Below, in pieces: positions 7,566 to 15,601 of a stretch of DNA of 35,525 bases. Made by a program: the position numbers and the translations under genes. Position 1 is the stretch's first letter, and each line of letters opens with the position of its first letter. The DNA is from CAWHOW01 sp050013795. GTDB taxonomy: Bacteria > Bacteroidota > Bacteroidia > Bacteroidales > CG2-30-32-10. A model generated the notes under the pieces. The model saw nothing but the letters and a program-made list of their open reading frames with translations. It was not told where the DNA came from and made no database searches. The DNA lies in NCBI GenBank assembly GCA_050013795.1, contig JBEKEO010000016.1, positions 1 through 35,525 of the forward strand. The letters are read 5' to 3'.

Positions 7566-9824
7566 ATGAAGCGGAATTTCAGTTTTTATATCGTAGTGCT
7601 GCTTATCTTCGGAGGGCTTATATGGCTGTTGCTCGAAAAAGGAAAAACATTACCCATAGCCACTAATAAAGTTGCTACTGAAACTATTATCAATACAACT
7701 CCTGCTTCGGCAATCTCAGTAAACACAAACAATACTGTTACTCCCGGCACTGATACCACACTAAGCAGGACAATCGGTTTTTTTAGCGATAAGATAGGTC
7801 ACCCTATTTGCATACTGCTGCTGCAGATCATCATCATCATTATCTTTTCCCGTGCATTTGGCTTTATCATAGGTAAGCTGGGTCAGCCTACCGTGATAGG
7901 CGAGATCATTGCCGGAATAGTTATAGGCCCTTCGCTGCTAGGACATTTTTTCCCCTTGGCTTTTGCTTTTGTTTTCCCTGCCGGCGGCATGAAATACCTC
8001 GAAATATTAAGTCAGGTGGGGCTTATGCTTTTTATGTTCATCATAGGCATGGAACTCGATCTAAATGTGATCAAACTTAGGGTGAGGTCGGCGCTTGTCA
8101 TCAGCCATACCAGCATAGTGTTTGCCTTTTTCCTTGGGGTGTTGCTCGCCTATTTTCTTTATGCTTCCTTCGCTCCAGCAGGAACATCCTTCATAGGCTT
8201 TGCGTTGTTCATCGGTATTGCCATGAGTATAGCGGCTTTCCCTGTGCTTGCCCGAATCATACAGGAACGCGGACTTACCACTACCGCTTTCGGAAAACAT
8301 ATCATCACCATAGCTGCTATCGATGACCTTACGGCATGGTGCATACTGGCTACTATCATTGCCATTATTCAGGCAGGAAGCCCCATGAATGCGCTGTTCA
8401 CTATTTTACTGGCAGCGGTGTACATTGCCTTTATGATTTTCGCTATACAGCCTATGATGAAAAAGATAGGGTCAGTTTATATAACCAAAGAAATCCTGAA
8501 TAAAAAGATCATCGCCTTTGTATTTGTTGTGTTGTTCATTTCGGCATTCTTTACCGAGATCATTGGTATCAAAGCATTGTTCGGCGCCTTTCTTGCCGGA
8601 GTCATAATGCCGCAACATGCCAACTTCAAAAAGATAATGGCCGAAAAGATAGAAGACCTGGCCCTGGTGGTACTGCTTCCTCTTTTCTTTGTCCTTACAG
8701 GTCTCCGAACCGAAATAGGATTGCTTGATCAAAGCGATATGTGGGCGATATGCGGACTGATAATCCTTTTTGCCATCATGGGTAAATTTGGCGGAAGCTT
8801 TATAGCTGCACGTATTACAGGTATGGGGTGGAAGGATTCTTTATTTGTTGGCACCCTGATGAATACCCGCGGACTGATGGAACTGATTGTGCTGAATATT
8901 GGTTACGATATCGGCGTTCTTTCTCCGCAGATATTTACTATGATGGTCATTATGACTCTTGTCACTACCTTCATGACAGGCCCCACGCTTAACCTGATAG
9001 AGTATGTTTCAAGGAAAAAGGAAAAGTTTGCGGTTCATCACGAAATGAAACACCTGCGCATTCTTATTTCTTTCGGACTGCCCAAGATGGGGGAATCATT
9101 GCTTAAGCTCATTCATGTTTTTTCAGCCAAAGAAAAGAACCTGTTTCATTATACTGCCGTGCATCTTACACCGCATACGGAAATTACTCGTTCAGTAGCT
9201 ATGAAGTACGAAGACATTAGTTTTGCGCCTATTAAAGTTTGTGCTCATGAAATGGATATTAGGCTTAAAACAATTTACAAAACCACTGAGGATGTTACCA
9301 AAGAAATTCTCAGGACCACGCATAAAGAAAGAGCCGACTTACTTTTAATGGGTGCGGCAAAATCTGCATTAAATGAAAATGTGCTGGGCGGCAGGGTAAA
9401 GAGCATCATTGAGATGGTTAACTGCAATGTAGGCGTTTTTATTGATAAAGATGTGCAAACTATTTCAAATGTGTTGATAATGTCTGATTTTTATTCTGTG
9501 AATAATTTACTGAATATTGCCTATAGGTTGTTAAGGAATTCTGAATGCAGTATAACCTTTCTGCCGGATACCAATGATAAAGATACATTGAAAAAGATAA
9601 ACTCTGCTCCATTCGCCGGTAATTCAAATATCAGATTCAAAGAACCCATGATGCCGACGATTACCTACATGAACAACTTTGACCTTATTATTATCAACAT
9701 TAAGCATTTCGAAAAATATTATGATGATAAAAGCGATATTATCAATGCAAAACCTTCGTTGCTGCTGATGAATTTTACCGATAATACTTTTGCTTTAACT
9801 GAAAAAGAACAATTAAAAAATTGA
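7566..9824 (+). CDS. cation/proton antiporter, CPA2 (Kef/NapA-like) family with C-terminal cytosolic domain
   Basis: About 752 aa. An N-terminal membrane anchor (residues 8-23) and a Ser/Thr-rich linker precede the exchanger domain, residues about 80-480, with 12 or so membrane spans. The family signature GQPTVIGEIIAGIVIGPSLL is at about 106-125, and the ion-binding Asp pair is in AAIDDLTAW (about residue 256). The last about 250 residues are soluble and Usp-like in layout (LRILISFGLP, then LLLMGAAKSALNENVLGG), so exchange may be regulated by a nucleotide or other ligand. The protein probably exchanges Na+ or K+ for H+ across the inner membrane; ion choice cannot be told. An in-frame TTG at 7560 is possible but ATG 7566 follows the promoter and gives a cleaner N-terminus. 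Confidence 0.9.
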   Translation: MKRNFSFYIVVLLIFGGLIWLLLEKGKTLPIATNKVATETIINTTPASAISVNTNNTVTPGTDTTLSRTIGFFSDKIGHPICILLLQIIIIIIFSRAFGFIIGKLGQPTVIGEIIAGIVIGPSLLGHFFPLAFAFVFPAGGMKYLEILSQVGLMLFMFIIGMELDLNVIKLRVRSALVISHTSIVFAFFLGVLLAYFLYASFAPAGTSFIGFALFIGIAMSIAAFPVLARIIQERGLTTTAFGKHIITIAAIDDLTAWCILATIIAIIQAGSPMNALFTILLAAVYIAFMIFAIQPMMKKIGSVYITKEILNKKIIAFVFVVLFISAFFTEIIGIKALFGAFLAGVIMPQHANFKKIMAEKIEDLALVVLLPLFFVLTGLRTEIGLLDQSDMWAICGLIILFAIMGKFGGSFIAARITGMGWKDSLFVGTLMNTRGLMELIVLNIGYDIGVLSPQIFTMMVIMTLVTTFMTGPTLNLIEYVSRKKEKFAVHHEMKHLRILISFGLPKMGESLLKLIHVFSAKEKNLFHYTAVHLTPHTEITRSVAMKYEDISFAPIKVCAHEMDIRLKTIYKTTEDVTKEILRTTHKERADLLLMGAAKSALNENVLGGRVKSIIEMVNCNVGVFIDKDVQTISNVLIMSDFYSVNNLLNIAYRLLRNSECSITFLPDTNDKDTLKKINSAPFAGNSNIRFKEPMMPTITYMNNFDLIIINIKHFEKYYDDKSDIINAKPSLLLMNFTDNTFALTEKEQLKN

Positions 9825-9889
9825 ATAAACGAGCAATCGAACAGTTGAACATTCGAACAAAAACCCACAAACTTTAAGAGTATAAGTAT

Positions 9890-9897
9890 TACTTTTG
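9890..9897 (+). promoter_or_regulatory. -7 box TACTTTTG
   Basis: A TAnnTTTG match in the 307-nt gap 9825-10131, on the strand of the 10132 gene but 235 nt before it. No clear -33 element is visible. If used, the transcript would run through the hairpin element at 9974-10089. Confidence 0.35.
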
Positions 9898-9973
9898 CAG
9901 TAAGAGCAGTAAAATAAAAGTGGGTGGGCAAAGGAAAATTTGGTGGGGCGGCTTCTTGTGCGATGACGGATGG

Positions 9974-10089
9974 GATGGTCGTGGCCCGGATAGCTTAGCC
10001 GGTGCGACAAACGACCATCGCAGGGCTTTTAAATTTTCCAATGCTTTTTCTTTGCTACTTTCTTTTGGCACCAAAAAGAAAGAAAGTAG
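9974..10089. repeat. two-hairpin intergenic element
   Basis: First hairpin: GATGGTCGT (9974-9982) pairs perfectly with ACGACCATC (10011-10019). Second hairpin: CTACTTTC (10055-10062) pairs with GAAAGTAG (10082-10089), extended inwards by TTTTGG/CCAAAA. The segment is much richer in G+C than its surroundings and non-coding. The second hairpin looks like short repeats scattered between genes in other Bacteroidota, which I recall but could not check. It may be a non-autonomous mobile element or a folded RNA. Confidence 0.55.
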
Positions 10090-10131
10090 GATTAATGAAT
10101 CGCAAAATCACAAATTAATATTAAAACACCT

Positions 10132-11202
10132 ATGTATTCGTATCAAAATCTTTTCGATTTCACCAAACACCTATTCATTAAAACCGGTTGCAGCGATGAA
10201 GATGCTGCTGTTGTGGCCGATGTGCTGATGGCTGCAGAATTGAGAGGAATTGAATCGCATGGACTTTTACGAATACCAGATTATTACAACCTCTGGAAAT
10301 CAAAACGCATCAATACCAAACCAGATATTCGTGTTGTTCACGAAACACCAAGCACTGCCGTTGTTGATGGTGATGCAGGGCTGGGAATGGTTGTAGGCAA
10401 AAAAGCCATGCAGCTGGCTATATATAAAGCAAAAGGTGTTGGAACAGGATGGGTTTCGGTGCGCAATTCAAATCATTTCGGTATCGCAGGTTATTTCGCC
10501 ATGATGGCTCTTGAACATGACATGATAGGCATTACCATGACGAATGCAAATCCCCTTGTTGCCCCCACTTTCTCTGTAGACAGATTACTGGGAACAAATC
10601 CTATTGCTGTAGCTGTTCCGGCTGATAAGCAACCGGCTTTTGTTGCCGATTTTGCCACCACTCCTATTGCCCGTGGCAAACTCGACCTAATGCATAAAAA
10701 GGGAAAGAAAGCACCTTTGGGATATGTGCAGGATAAAACTGGAAATGCAAGCAATGATCCTAATATTCTTACTCAAGGCGGTGCTATTCTTCCACTTGGC
10801 GGCGATTACGAACATGGAAGCCATAAAGGTTATTGCCTTGGTTCGATTGTTGATATTTTATCTGCCATGCTTTCAGGAGCAGGGTATGGTCCATGGGTAC
10901 CACCTTCGGTTGCTTATTTACCTGTTAAGGAAAATTCTGACGTGAAAGGAACAGGGCATTTCTTTGGTGCTATGAGAATAGATGCTTTCCGTCCGGCTGA
11001 TGAGTTTAAAGAAATGATGGATAAATGGATATTGACTTTCCGCAATTCAAAACCTGCTGATGGACATGATAAAGTGCTTGTTCCCGGTGATCCTGAAAGA
11101 GAAAATACTGCTATCCGCATGAAAGAAGGTATCCCTGTTATGCCTATGCTTATAGAAAAAGTGAATGAGATAGCCGGGGAGTTAGGGATTAAAAAGCTTT
11201 AA
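10132..11202 (+). CDS. malate/L-lactate dehydrogenase family oxidoreductase (Ldh_2 family)
   Basis: 356 aa, full length for the NAD(P)-dependent malate / L-lactate / sulfolactate dehydrogenase family, unrelated to classic MDH and LDH. Characteristic segments are ESHGLLRIP (catalytic-region His43), RNSNHFGIAGYFA (His115), MTNANPLVAPT and GTNPIAVAVPA (cofactor and substrate region), and SHKGYCLGSIVDIL near the C-terminus. It reduces or oxidises a 2-hydroxyacid in the cytoplasm. Members differ in substrate (malate, lactate, ureidoglycolate, 2,3-diketogulonate, sulfolactate), so the substrate is not assigned. It appears to be monocistronic. Confidence 0.88.
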   Translation: MYSYQNLFDFTKHLFIKTGCSDEDAAVVADVLMAAELRGIESHGLLRIPDYYNLWKSKRINTKPDIRVVHETPSTAVVDGDAGLGMVVGKKAMQLAIYKAKGVGTGWVSVRNSNHFGIAGYFAMMALEHDMIGITMTNANPLVAPTFSVDRLLGTNPIAVAVPADKQPAFVADFATTPIARGKLDLMHKKGKKAPLGYVQDKTGNASNDPNILTQGGAILPLGGDYEHGSHKGYCLGSIVDILSAMLSGAGYGPWVPPSVAYLPVKENSDVKGTGHFFGAMRIDAFRPADEFKEMMDKWILTFRNSKPADGHDKVLVPGDPERENTAIRMKEGIPVMPMLIEKVNEIAGELGIKKL

Positions 11203-11258
11203 AGTGATCGGTCTGTAATCGTCAAAACAAAGAACCGTTATACTGTATATCGAAAACT

Positions 11259-11960
11259 TTATTTAAATTCCACTTTTGGTAACATGCCCATCCTGTATAC
11301 AATTGCATTGCGGTATCGCTGTGTATAAGGTGAAGGTTTAATCACTTTATATATGTGTGGGTTTGGGAAAACCGCTATAAGAGAAGCTGCTTCCCACTGG
11401 TTAAGCTGTGAGGCATGTTTTTTAAAATATTTCATCGAAGCTGCTTCTACACCGAAAACGCCATCGCCCAGTTCAACCACGTTAAGGTAAACTTCCATTA
11501 TCCTTTTCTTGCCCCAAAGCTGTTCAGTTAATATAGTGAACCAAGCTTCAAGTCCTTTTCTAAGGTAATCACGGTTAGGCCACAAAAAAACATTCTTTGA
11601 TGTCTGTTGACTTATAGTACTTCCCCCTTTTATAAACTTTTCATTCTTCTCGTTCGATTCCAGCGCCTGTTCCATTGCGCCAAAATTAAAACCATGATGC
11701 GTCATAAAATGATCATCTTCGGCAGCAATGGCTGCGCGATAAAGGTATGGCGACATGTCATCAATAGGAATCCATTTATATGATAAATGAATCGTATCAC
11801 CTGAAGTTTTCATAGCCAATGCCCTCAAAAACATAAGTGGTGTAATAGAAGGCGAAAAGAATTTATAAAGCACTACGGGTGTTAATGTGAAAACAAAAAA
11901 GAAAAGAAACAGCCTAAGCATCCATTTTCCCAACCATTTTATTTTATTTCCTTTTGCCAT
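11259..11960 (-). CDS. mtgA: monofunctional biosynthetic peptidoglycan transglycosylase
   Basis: Glycosyltransferase family 51 enzyme that polymerises lipid II into glycan strands at the outer face of the inner membrane. There is one N-terminal membrane anchor (residues about 13-34), then the GT51 motifs: the catalytic Glu81 in AAEDDHFMTHHG, GGSTISQQTSKNVFLWP (112-128), RKGLEAWFT and KKRIMEVYLNVVELGDGVFG. It lacks a transpeptidase domain, as expected for MtgA. I placed the start at ATG 11960 (233 aa), which matches MtgA length. The frame stays open to ATG 12074, but that would overlap the start codon of the divergent gene at 12073 and lies upstream of the -7 box at 11979-11986. Confidence 0.92.
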   Translation of the reverse strand: MAKGNKIKWLGKWMLRLFLFFFVFTLTPVVLYKFFSPSITPLMFLRALAMKTSGDTIHLSYKWIPIDDMSPYLYRAAIAAEDDHFMTHHGFNFGAMEQALESNEKNEKFIKGGSTISQQTSKNVFLWPNRDYLRKGLEAWFTILTEQLWGKKRIMEVYLNVVELGDGVFGVEAASMKYFKKHASQLNQWEAASLIAVFPNPHIYKVIKPSPYTQRYRNAIVYRMGMLPKVEFK

Positions 11961-11978
11961 TAAAACAGAATAAAGAGG

Positions 11979-11986
11979 CAAAATTA
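11979..11986 (-). promoter_or_regulatory. -7 box TAATTTTG for mtgA
   Basis: A TAnnTTTG match on the minus strand 19 nt upstream of ATG 11960. The -33 region is weak. It supports the shorter start for mtgA. Confidence 0.45.
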
Positions 11987-12044
11987 ACAAAAGAGAAATA
12001 ATAAAAGGTTTTAATCTTTGCAAAGCTGTTTCCAATTTTTTTAA

Positions 12045-12052
12045 TACTTTTG
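12045..12052 (+). promoter_or_regulatory. -7 box TACTTTTG for the Tim44-like gene
   Basis: A TAnnTTTG match 20 nt before ATG 12073. A TTTG at 12017-12020 lies 24 nt upstream, slightly further than usual. Confidence 0.5.
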
Positions 12053-12072
12053 ATTTTATTAAAACGTACATC

Positions 12073-13884
12073 ATGAAGAAATTTATTATCCGTAATCAGT
12101 ATTTCATTCTTGCTGCTATTTTAATAGTAGTGATGGTTTCACTTTATACTATCGATGGTTATGCCCGCGCAGGCGGTGCTGGCGGAGGCGGCGGTCATGG
12201 CGGCGGCGGTGGCGGCGGCGGACTGGGAGGACTAATTTATATTTTCATGTTGATCCCTTTTCCCTGGAACCTCATTGTTATAGGGGGGATAATCTTCCTG
12301 GTATGGTATTTTAACAAAATGAATGTGCAACAATCTGTGCTGAACCAGTTGCCTGCGGACGATATGGCCGACAGGCAAAAAGCCTTGGACGGTTACATGC
12401 AGGTAAACCCTTCATTTAACCTAGAAGCATTCAAAGCAAAGGTTAAGCAGGCTTTCATCCAGATACAGGAAGCATGGATGCTGAAAGATATGGCGAAGGT
12501 GCGTAAATACATATCCGACGGTATGTACCAGCGTTTGAATATACAGTTCAAAATGATGAATATCCTTGACCAAAAGAATATAATCGAAAACCTGAAGGTG
12601 GAGAACATAGTGATTGATAAGGTTGAATACGACGGGGAATTCGATATTATTCACGTTGCCATCATGGCTTCTATAGTAGATAAATTCGTAAGCGGTAAAT
12701 ATCCAATGTTCAATTCGGGAGGCTCGGAAGAATTTGTTGAGTACTGGACATTTATCCGCAGGAAAGGAGTTGCCGAAACCGACCTTTATACCACGCAGAA
12801 CTGCCCCAAATGCGGCGCTGAACTCCCTAAGAATGCAGGTGATGTTAGCCAGTGTACCTATTGCAAAACCATTACCAACCTTGGCGATTACGATTGGATA
12901 CTTTCTGAAATCACCCAGGCCGACGATTACATTAATTCATACTCTAAGGCTTCAAAAGAATCTGCCCTTGCAGAAGAAGTGAATGAACTTGAAAAAGAGA
13001 ACAGCGACTTCTCTATCCAGAACATTGAAGATAAAGCCAGCAACGGCTACCTGCAAATAATTACGGCTATGGCGTTAAAGGATGCTACCATCATGCGCCG
13101 TTTTGTAACCGATGAATTGTACGAAAGGTTAAGTCATTTTGAGGAAGCCAACATTGTTTACAACAGGATATACCTTAACGATGTTACCCTTATAGGCGCT
13201 CACCAGAGCGATAATAAAAACATTCTCTCTATTGCCATACGCTCTTCTTACCAGCGTGTAATGCTTGAAGAAAATAGAGCCACCTTACTCGATTCCATGG
13301 TATTAAGCAAAACCGAAGTAGTGCTTATGAGCAGGGATATTAAAGCAGGCGAATCCAAAGGCTCGCTGTATGCGCATAGCTGCCCCACTTGCGGCGGACC
13401 GGTTAAAGATACCACCGATACCAAGTGCCAGTATTGCGGCGCCGAATTGAACAGCACCAAGAACGAATGGATAATTACCGATATCCTTGATGCTTCCGGC
13501 TACAGGGAATTCCACGAAGAAAATAAGGACGGCCTAATTGCCAGTATTGATATTGACAAGCTTGATAGCCTTTACGATGTGCGCGATTATGCATTTAACA
13601 ACGTGCTGGTGGTATTGGCTGCCGATGGCACCCCCGATGCCGCCGAAATTGATATGGCTTCAAGGCTGGCCAAAAAGTGGGGATACAAGCTGGACAACAT
13701 ACAGCACATGTTTGATATGGCAAGGAACAACGCCCTTATTATCCGTATGCCTGCAGACCACAAGAAAAGGCAGAAGATATATAAGCTTATGGAAAAAGCT
13801 GCCGCCATACACGGCTCCATTTCCCCTGTCGAAAGAGCTTTACTTGACAATGTGAAAAAGCAGTTTCAGATTTCTGATGAATAA
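12073..13884 (+). CDS. membrane protein with two Tim44-like units, two zinc knuckles and a TerB-like C-terminus
   Basis: 603 aa. In order: a signal or first membrane segment (residues 8-26), a Gly/His-rich stretch (33-53, nearly all Gly), a second membrane span (about 54-80), a Tim44-like unit (about 115-290), a second similar unit (about 315-475), and a helical TerB-like domain (about 500-598, LAADGTPDAAEIDMASRLAK). Each Tim44-like unit ends with a zinc-knuckle pair: CPKC 244-247 with CTYC 261-264, and CPTC 437-440 with CQYC 452-455. Both knuckles are followed by a Trp-containing strand (YDWILSEI, NEWIITDI), so the unit is an internal duplication. The role is unknown; Tim44-like domains bind membranes or partner proteins, and TerB domains occur in membrane stress systems. 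It diverges from mtgA. Confidence 0.8.
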   Translation: MKKFIIRNQYFILAAILIVVMVSLYTIDGYARAGGAGGGGGHGGGGGGGGLGGLIYIFMLIPFPWNLIVIGGIIFLVWYFNKMNVQQSVLNQLPADDMADRQKALDGYMQVNPSFNLEAFKAKVKQAFIQIQEAWMLKDMAKVRKYISDGMYQRLNIQFKMMNILDQKNIIENLKVENIVIDKVEYDGEFDIIHVAIMASIVDKFVSGKYPMFNSGGSEEFVEYWTFIRRKGVAETDLYTTQNCPKCGAELPKNAGDVSQCTYCKTITNLGDYDWILSEITQADDYINSYSKASKESALAEEVNELEKENSDFSIQNIEDKASNGYLQIITAMALKDATIMRRFVTDELYERLSHFEEANIVYNRIYLNDVTLIGAHQSDNKNILSIAIRSSYQRVMLEENRATLLDSMVLSKTEVVLMSRDIKAGESKGSLYAHSCPTCGGPVKDTTDTKCQYCGAELNSTKNEWIITDILDASGYREFHEENKDGLIASIDIDKLDSLYDVRDYAFNNVLVVLAADGTPDAAEIDMASRLAKKWGYKLDNIQHMFDMARNNALIIRMPADHKKRQKIYKLMEKAAAIHGSISPVERALLDNVKKQFQISDE

Positions 13885-13966
13885 AAATTAAGTAGACAGC
13901 TTGCCGATGGGCAGGTAAACATTGGCAGTATGCAGTGTATAACTTTAAACTGCCTCTGACTTCTGC

Positions 13967-14614
13967 TTACTTTTTAAGCTTGTTAATAGTCTTCAGCGGG
14001 TCTTTCGAGGAGAAAATATAGTTGCCCGCAACCAGCACATCGGCACCGCATTTAAGCAACTTTGCAGCATTGGTGTTATCAACGCCCCCGTCAACTTCAA
14101 TCAATGCCTTCGATTTTGCCGAACTGATAAGCGCTTTAAGGTTAATTATCTTGGAATAGGTATTCTCAATAAACTTCTGTCCCCCGAAGCCCGGGTTTAC
14201 TGACATGATGCAAACCAAATCAACATCGGAAATGACATCTTCAAGCACGTTAATATTTGTATGAGGGTTCAATACCACCCCTGCTTTCATTCCTGCATCT
14301 TTAATGGCATGGATAGTCCGGTGAAGGTGCTTGCTGGCTTCCACATGCACACTTAAAATATCAGCGCCAGCATCTTTAAACTTATCAATATATCTTTCAG
14401 GCTTCACTATCATCAGATGAACATCAAGAGGCTTTTTCGCCACCTGCTTTATCCTTTTGATAACCGGGAAACCAATAGTGATATTGGGAACAAAAACGCC
14501 ATCCATTACATCAATATGTATCCAGTCGGCATTGCTTTCATTGATTATTTTAATGCCTTTTTCCAGATTAACGAAATCAGCTGAAAGTATCGAAGGGGAT
14601 ATGTAATGTTTCAT
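13967..14614 (-). CDS. rpe: ribulose-phosphate 3-epimerase
   Basis: 215 aa TIM-barrel enzyme interconverting D-ribulose 5-phosphate and D-xylulose 5-phosphate in the pentose phosphate pathway. The full set of family motifs is present: SPSILSADF at the start, HIDVMDG with the metal-binding His and Asp, DVHLM, VNPGFGGQKF and EVDGGV with the catalytic Asp, and GADVLVAGNYIF for phosphate binding. It is the last gene of the minus-strand block, separated from rpoD by a terminator. A second, divergent RPE-like protein is encoded at 26541. Confidence 0.97.
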   Translation of the reverse strand: MKHYISPSILSADFVNLEKGIKIINESNADWIHIDVMDGVFVPNITIGFPVIKRIKQVAKKPLDVHLMIVKPERYIDKFKDAGADILSVHVEASKHLHRTIHAIKDAGMKAGVVLNPHTNINVLEDVISDVDLVCIMSVNPGFGGQKFIENTYSKIINLKALISSAKSKALIEVDGGVDNTNAAKLLKCGADVLVAGNYIFSSKDPLKTINKLKK

Positions 14615-14619
14615 AATAA

Positions 14620-14665
14620 AAAATAAAAAAAGTTGAATGCTTTAATATTTGTATTTGCATTCAAC
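14620..14665 (-). terminator. intrinsic terminator after rpoD
   Basis: On the minus strand a perfect 9-bp stem GTTGAATGC / GCATTCAAC with a 16-nt loop is followed by a long T-rich run. It lies between rpoD and rpe, so rpe may depend on readthrough or on a promoter I could not identify. Confidence 0.75.
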
Positions 14666-14686
14666 CTCAAAATTACATAATTTAAA

Positions 14687-15550
14687 TTATCCTAAGTATG
14701 TTTTCAGAATTTTGCTTCTCGAAGTATGTTTCAATCTTTTTATTGCTTTCTCTTTAATCTGGCGAACACGCTCCCTTGTCAGGTCAAACTTTTCACCTAT
14801 TTCCTCCAAAGTCAATGCAATAGAATCATTTAATCCGAAATAATAACGTATTACATCAGCTTCCCTCAATGTTAATGTTGAAATGCTGCGCTCAATCTCT
14901 TTTTTTAAAGAATCAAAAAGTAAACCTGTTTCGGGAGTTATGCCATCCTCATTTTTAATTAGGTCGTACATATTCATTTCTTCGCCTTGCACTACCGGTG
15001 CATCCATAGAAACATGGCGACCGGAATTCCTTAGCGAATCCTTTACTTCTCCTTCAGATATTTCAAGAAGATCGGCTATCTCATCAGCGTTTGGCTCACG
15101 CTCATAAGTCTGTTCAAGCTGTGAAAAAGCTTTATTGATTTTATTTATAGCCCCGATTTTATTTAACGGAAGCCTTACAATACGTGATTGTTCTGCTAGT
15201 GCCTGAAGTATTGACTGGCGAATCCACCATACTGCATATGAAATGAACTTAAATCCCCTGGTTTCATCGAAACGCTGAGCTGCCTTTATAAGACCCAGAT
15301 TTCCTTCATTAATAAGATCTGGTAAACTTAATCCCTGATTCTGGTATTGTTTGGAAACGGAAACTACGAATCGTAAATTTGCTTTAGTAAGTTTTTCAAG
15401 AGCATACTGGTCACCAGCTCTTATTTTTTGCGCCAGCGCAACTTCTTCCTCTGCAGTAATCAGCCCTACTTTCCCTATCTCCTGAAGGTATTTGTCAAGA
15501 GAAGCTGTTTCCCTGTTTGTTACTTGTTTGGTAATCTTTAATTGTCTCAT
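14687..15550 (-). CDS. rpoD: primary RNA polymerase sigma factor (sigma-70, Bacteroidota type)
   Basis: 287 aa. It directs core RNA polymerase to the TTTG/TAnnTTTG promoters seen through this window. Region 1.2 (LDKYLQEIGKVGLITAEEE), region 2 (NLRFVVSVSKQYQNQGL, then RGFKFISYAVWWIRQSILQA, the -10 recognition and melting helix), region 3 and region 4 (ADVIRYYFGL, ERVRQIKEKAIKRLKH) are all present. It lacks region 1.1 and the long non-conserved insert of the E. coli protein, which is normal for Bacteroidota. It sits 51 nt after pnp on the same strand, with no clear promoter between. Confidence 0.97.
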   Translation of the reverse strand: MRQLKITKQVTNRETASLDKYLQEIGKVGLITAEEEVALAQKIRAGDQYALEKLTKANLRFVVSVSKQYQNQGLSLPDLINEGNLGLIKAAQRFDETRGFKFISYAVWWIRQSILQALAEQSRIVRLPLNKIGAINKINKAFSQLEQTYEREPNADEIADLLEISEGEVKDSLRNSGRHVSMDAPVVQGEEMNMYDLIKNEDGITPETGLLFDSLKKEIERSISTLTLREADVIRYYFGLNDSIALTLEEIGEKFDLTRERVRQIKEKAIKRLKHTSRSKILKTYLG

Positions 15551-15601
15551 AGCAAAGGCAGAATATGCCGTTTGTACGCAGACGATACAGGCTTAGTTAC
15601 A

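Noticed and set aside
13885..13966. GGCAGT...ACTGCC hairpin between the Tim44-like gene and rpe
   Set aside because: 6-bp stem with an 18-nt loop and no T-run; could be chance.
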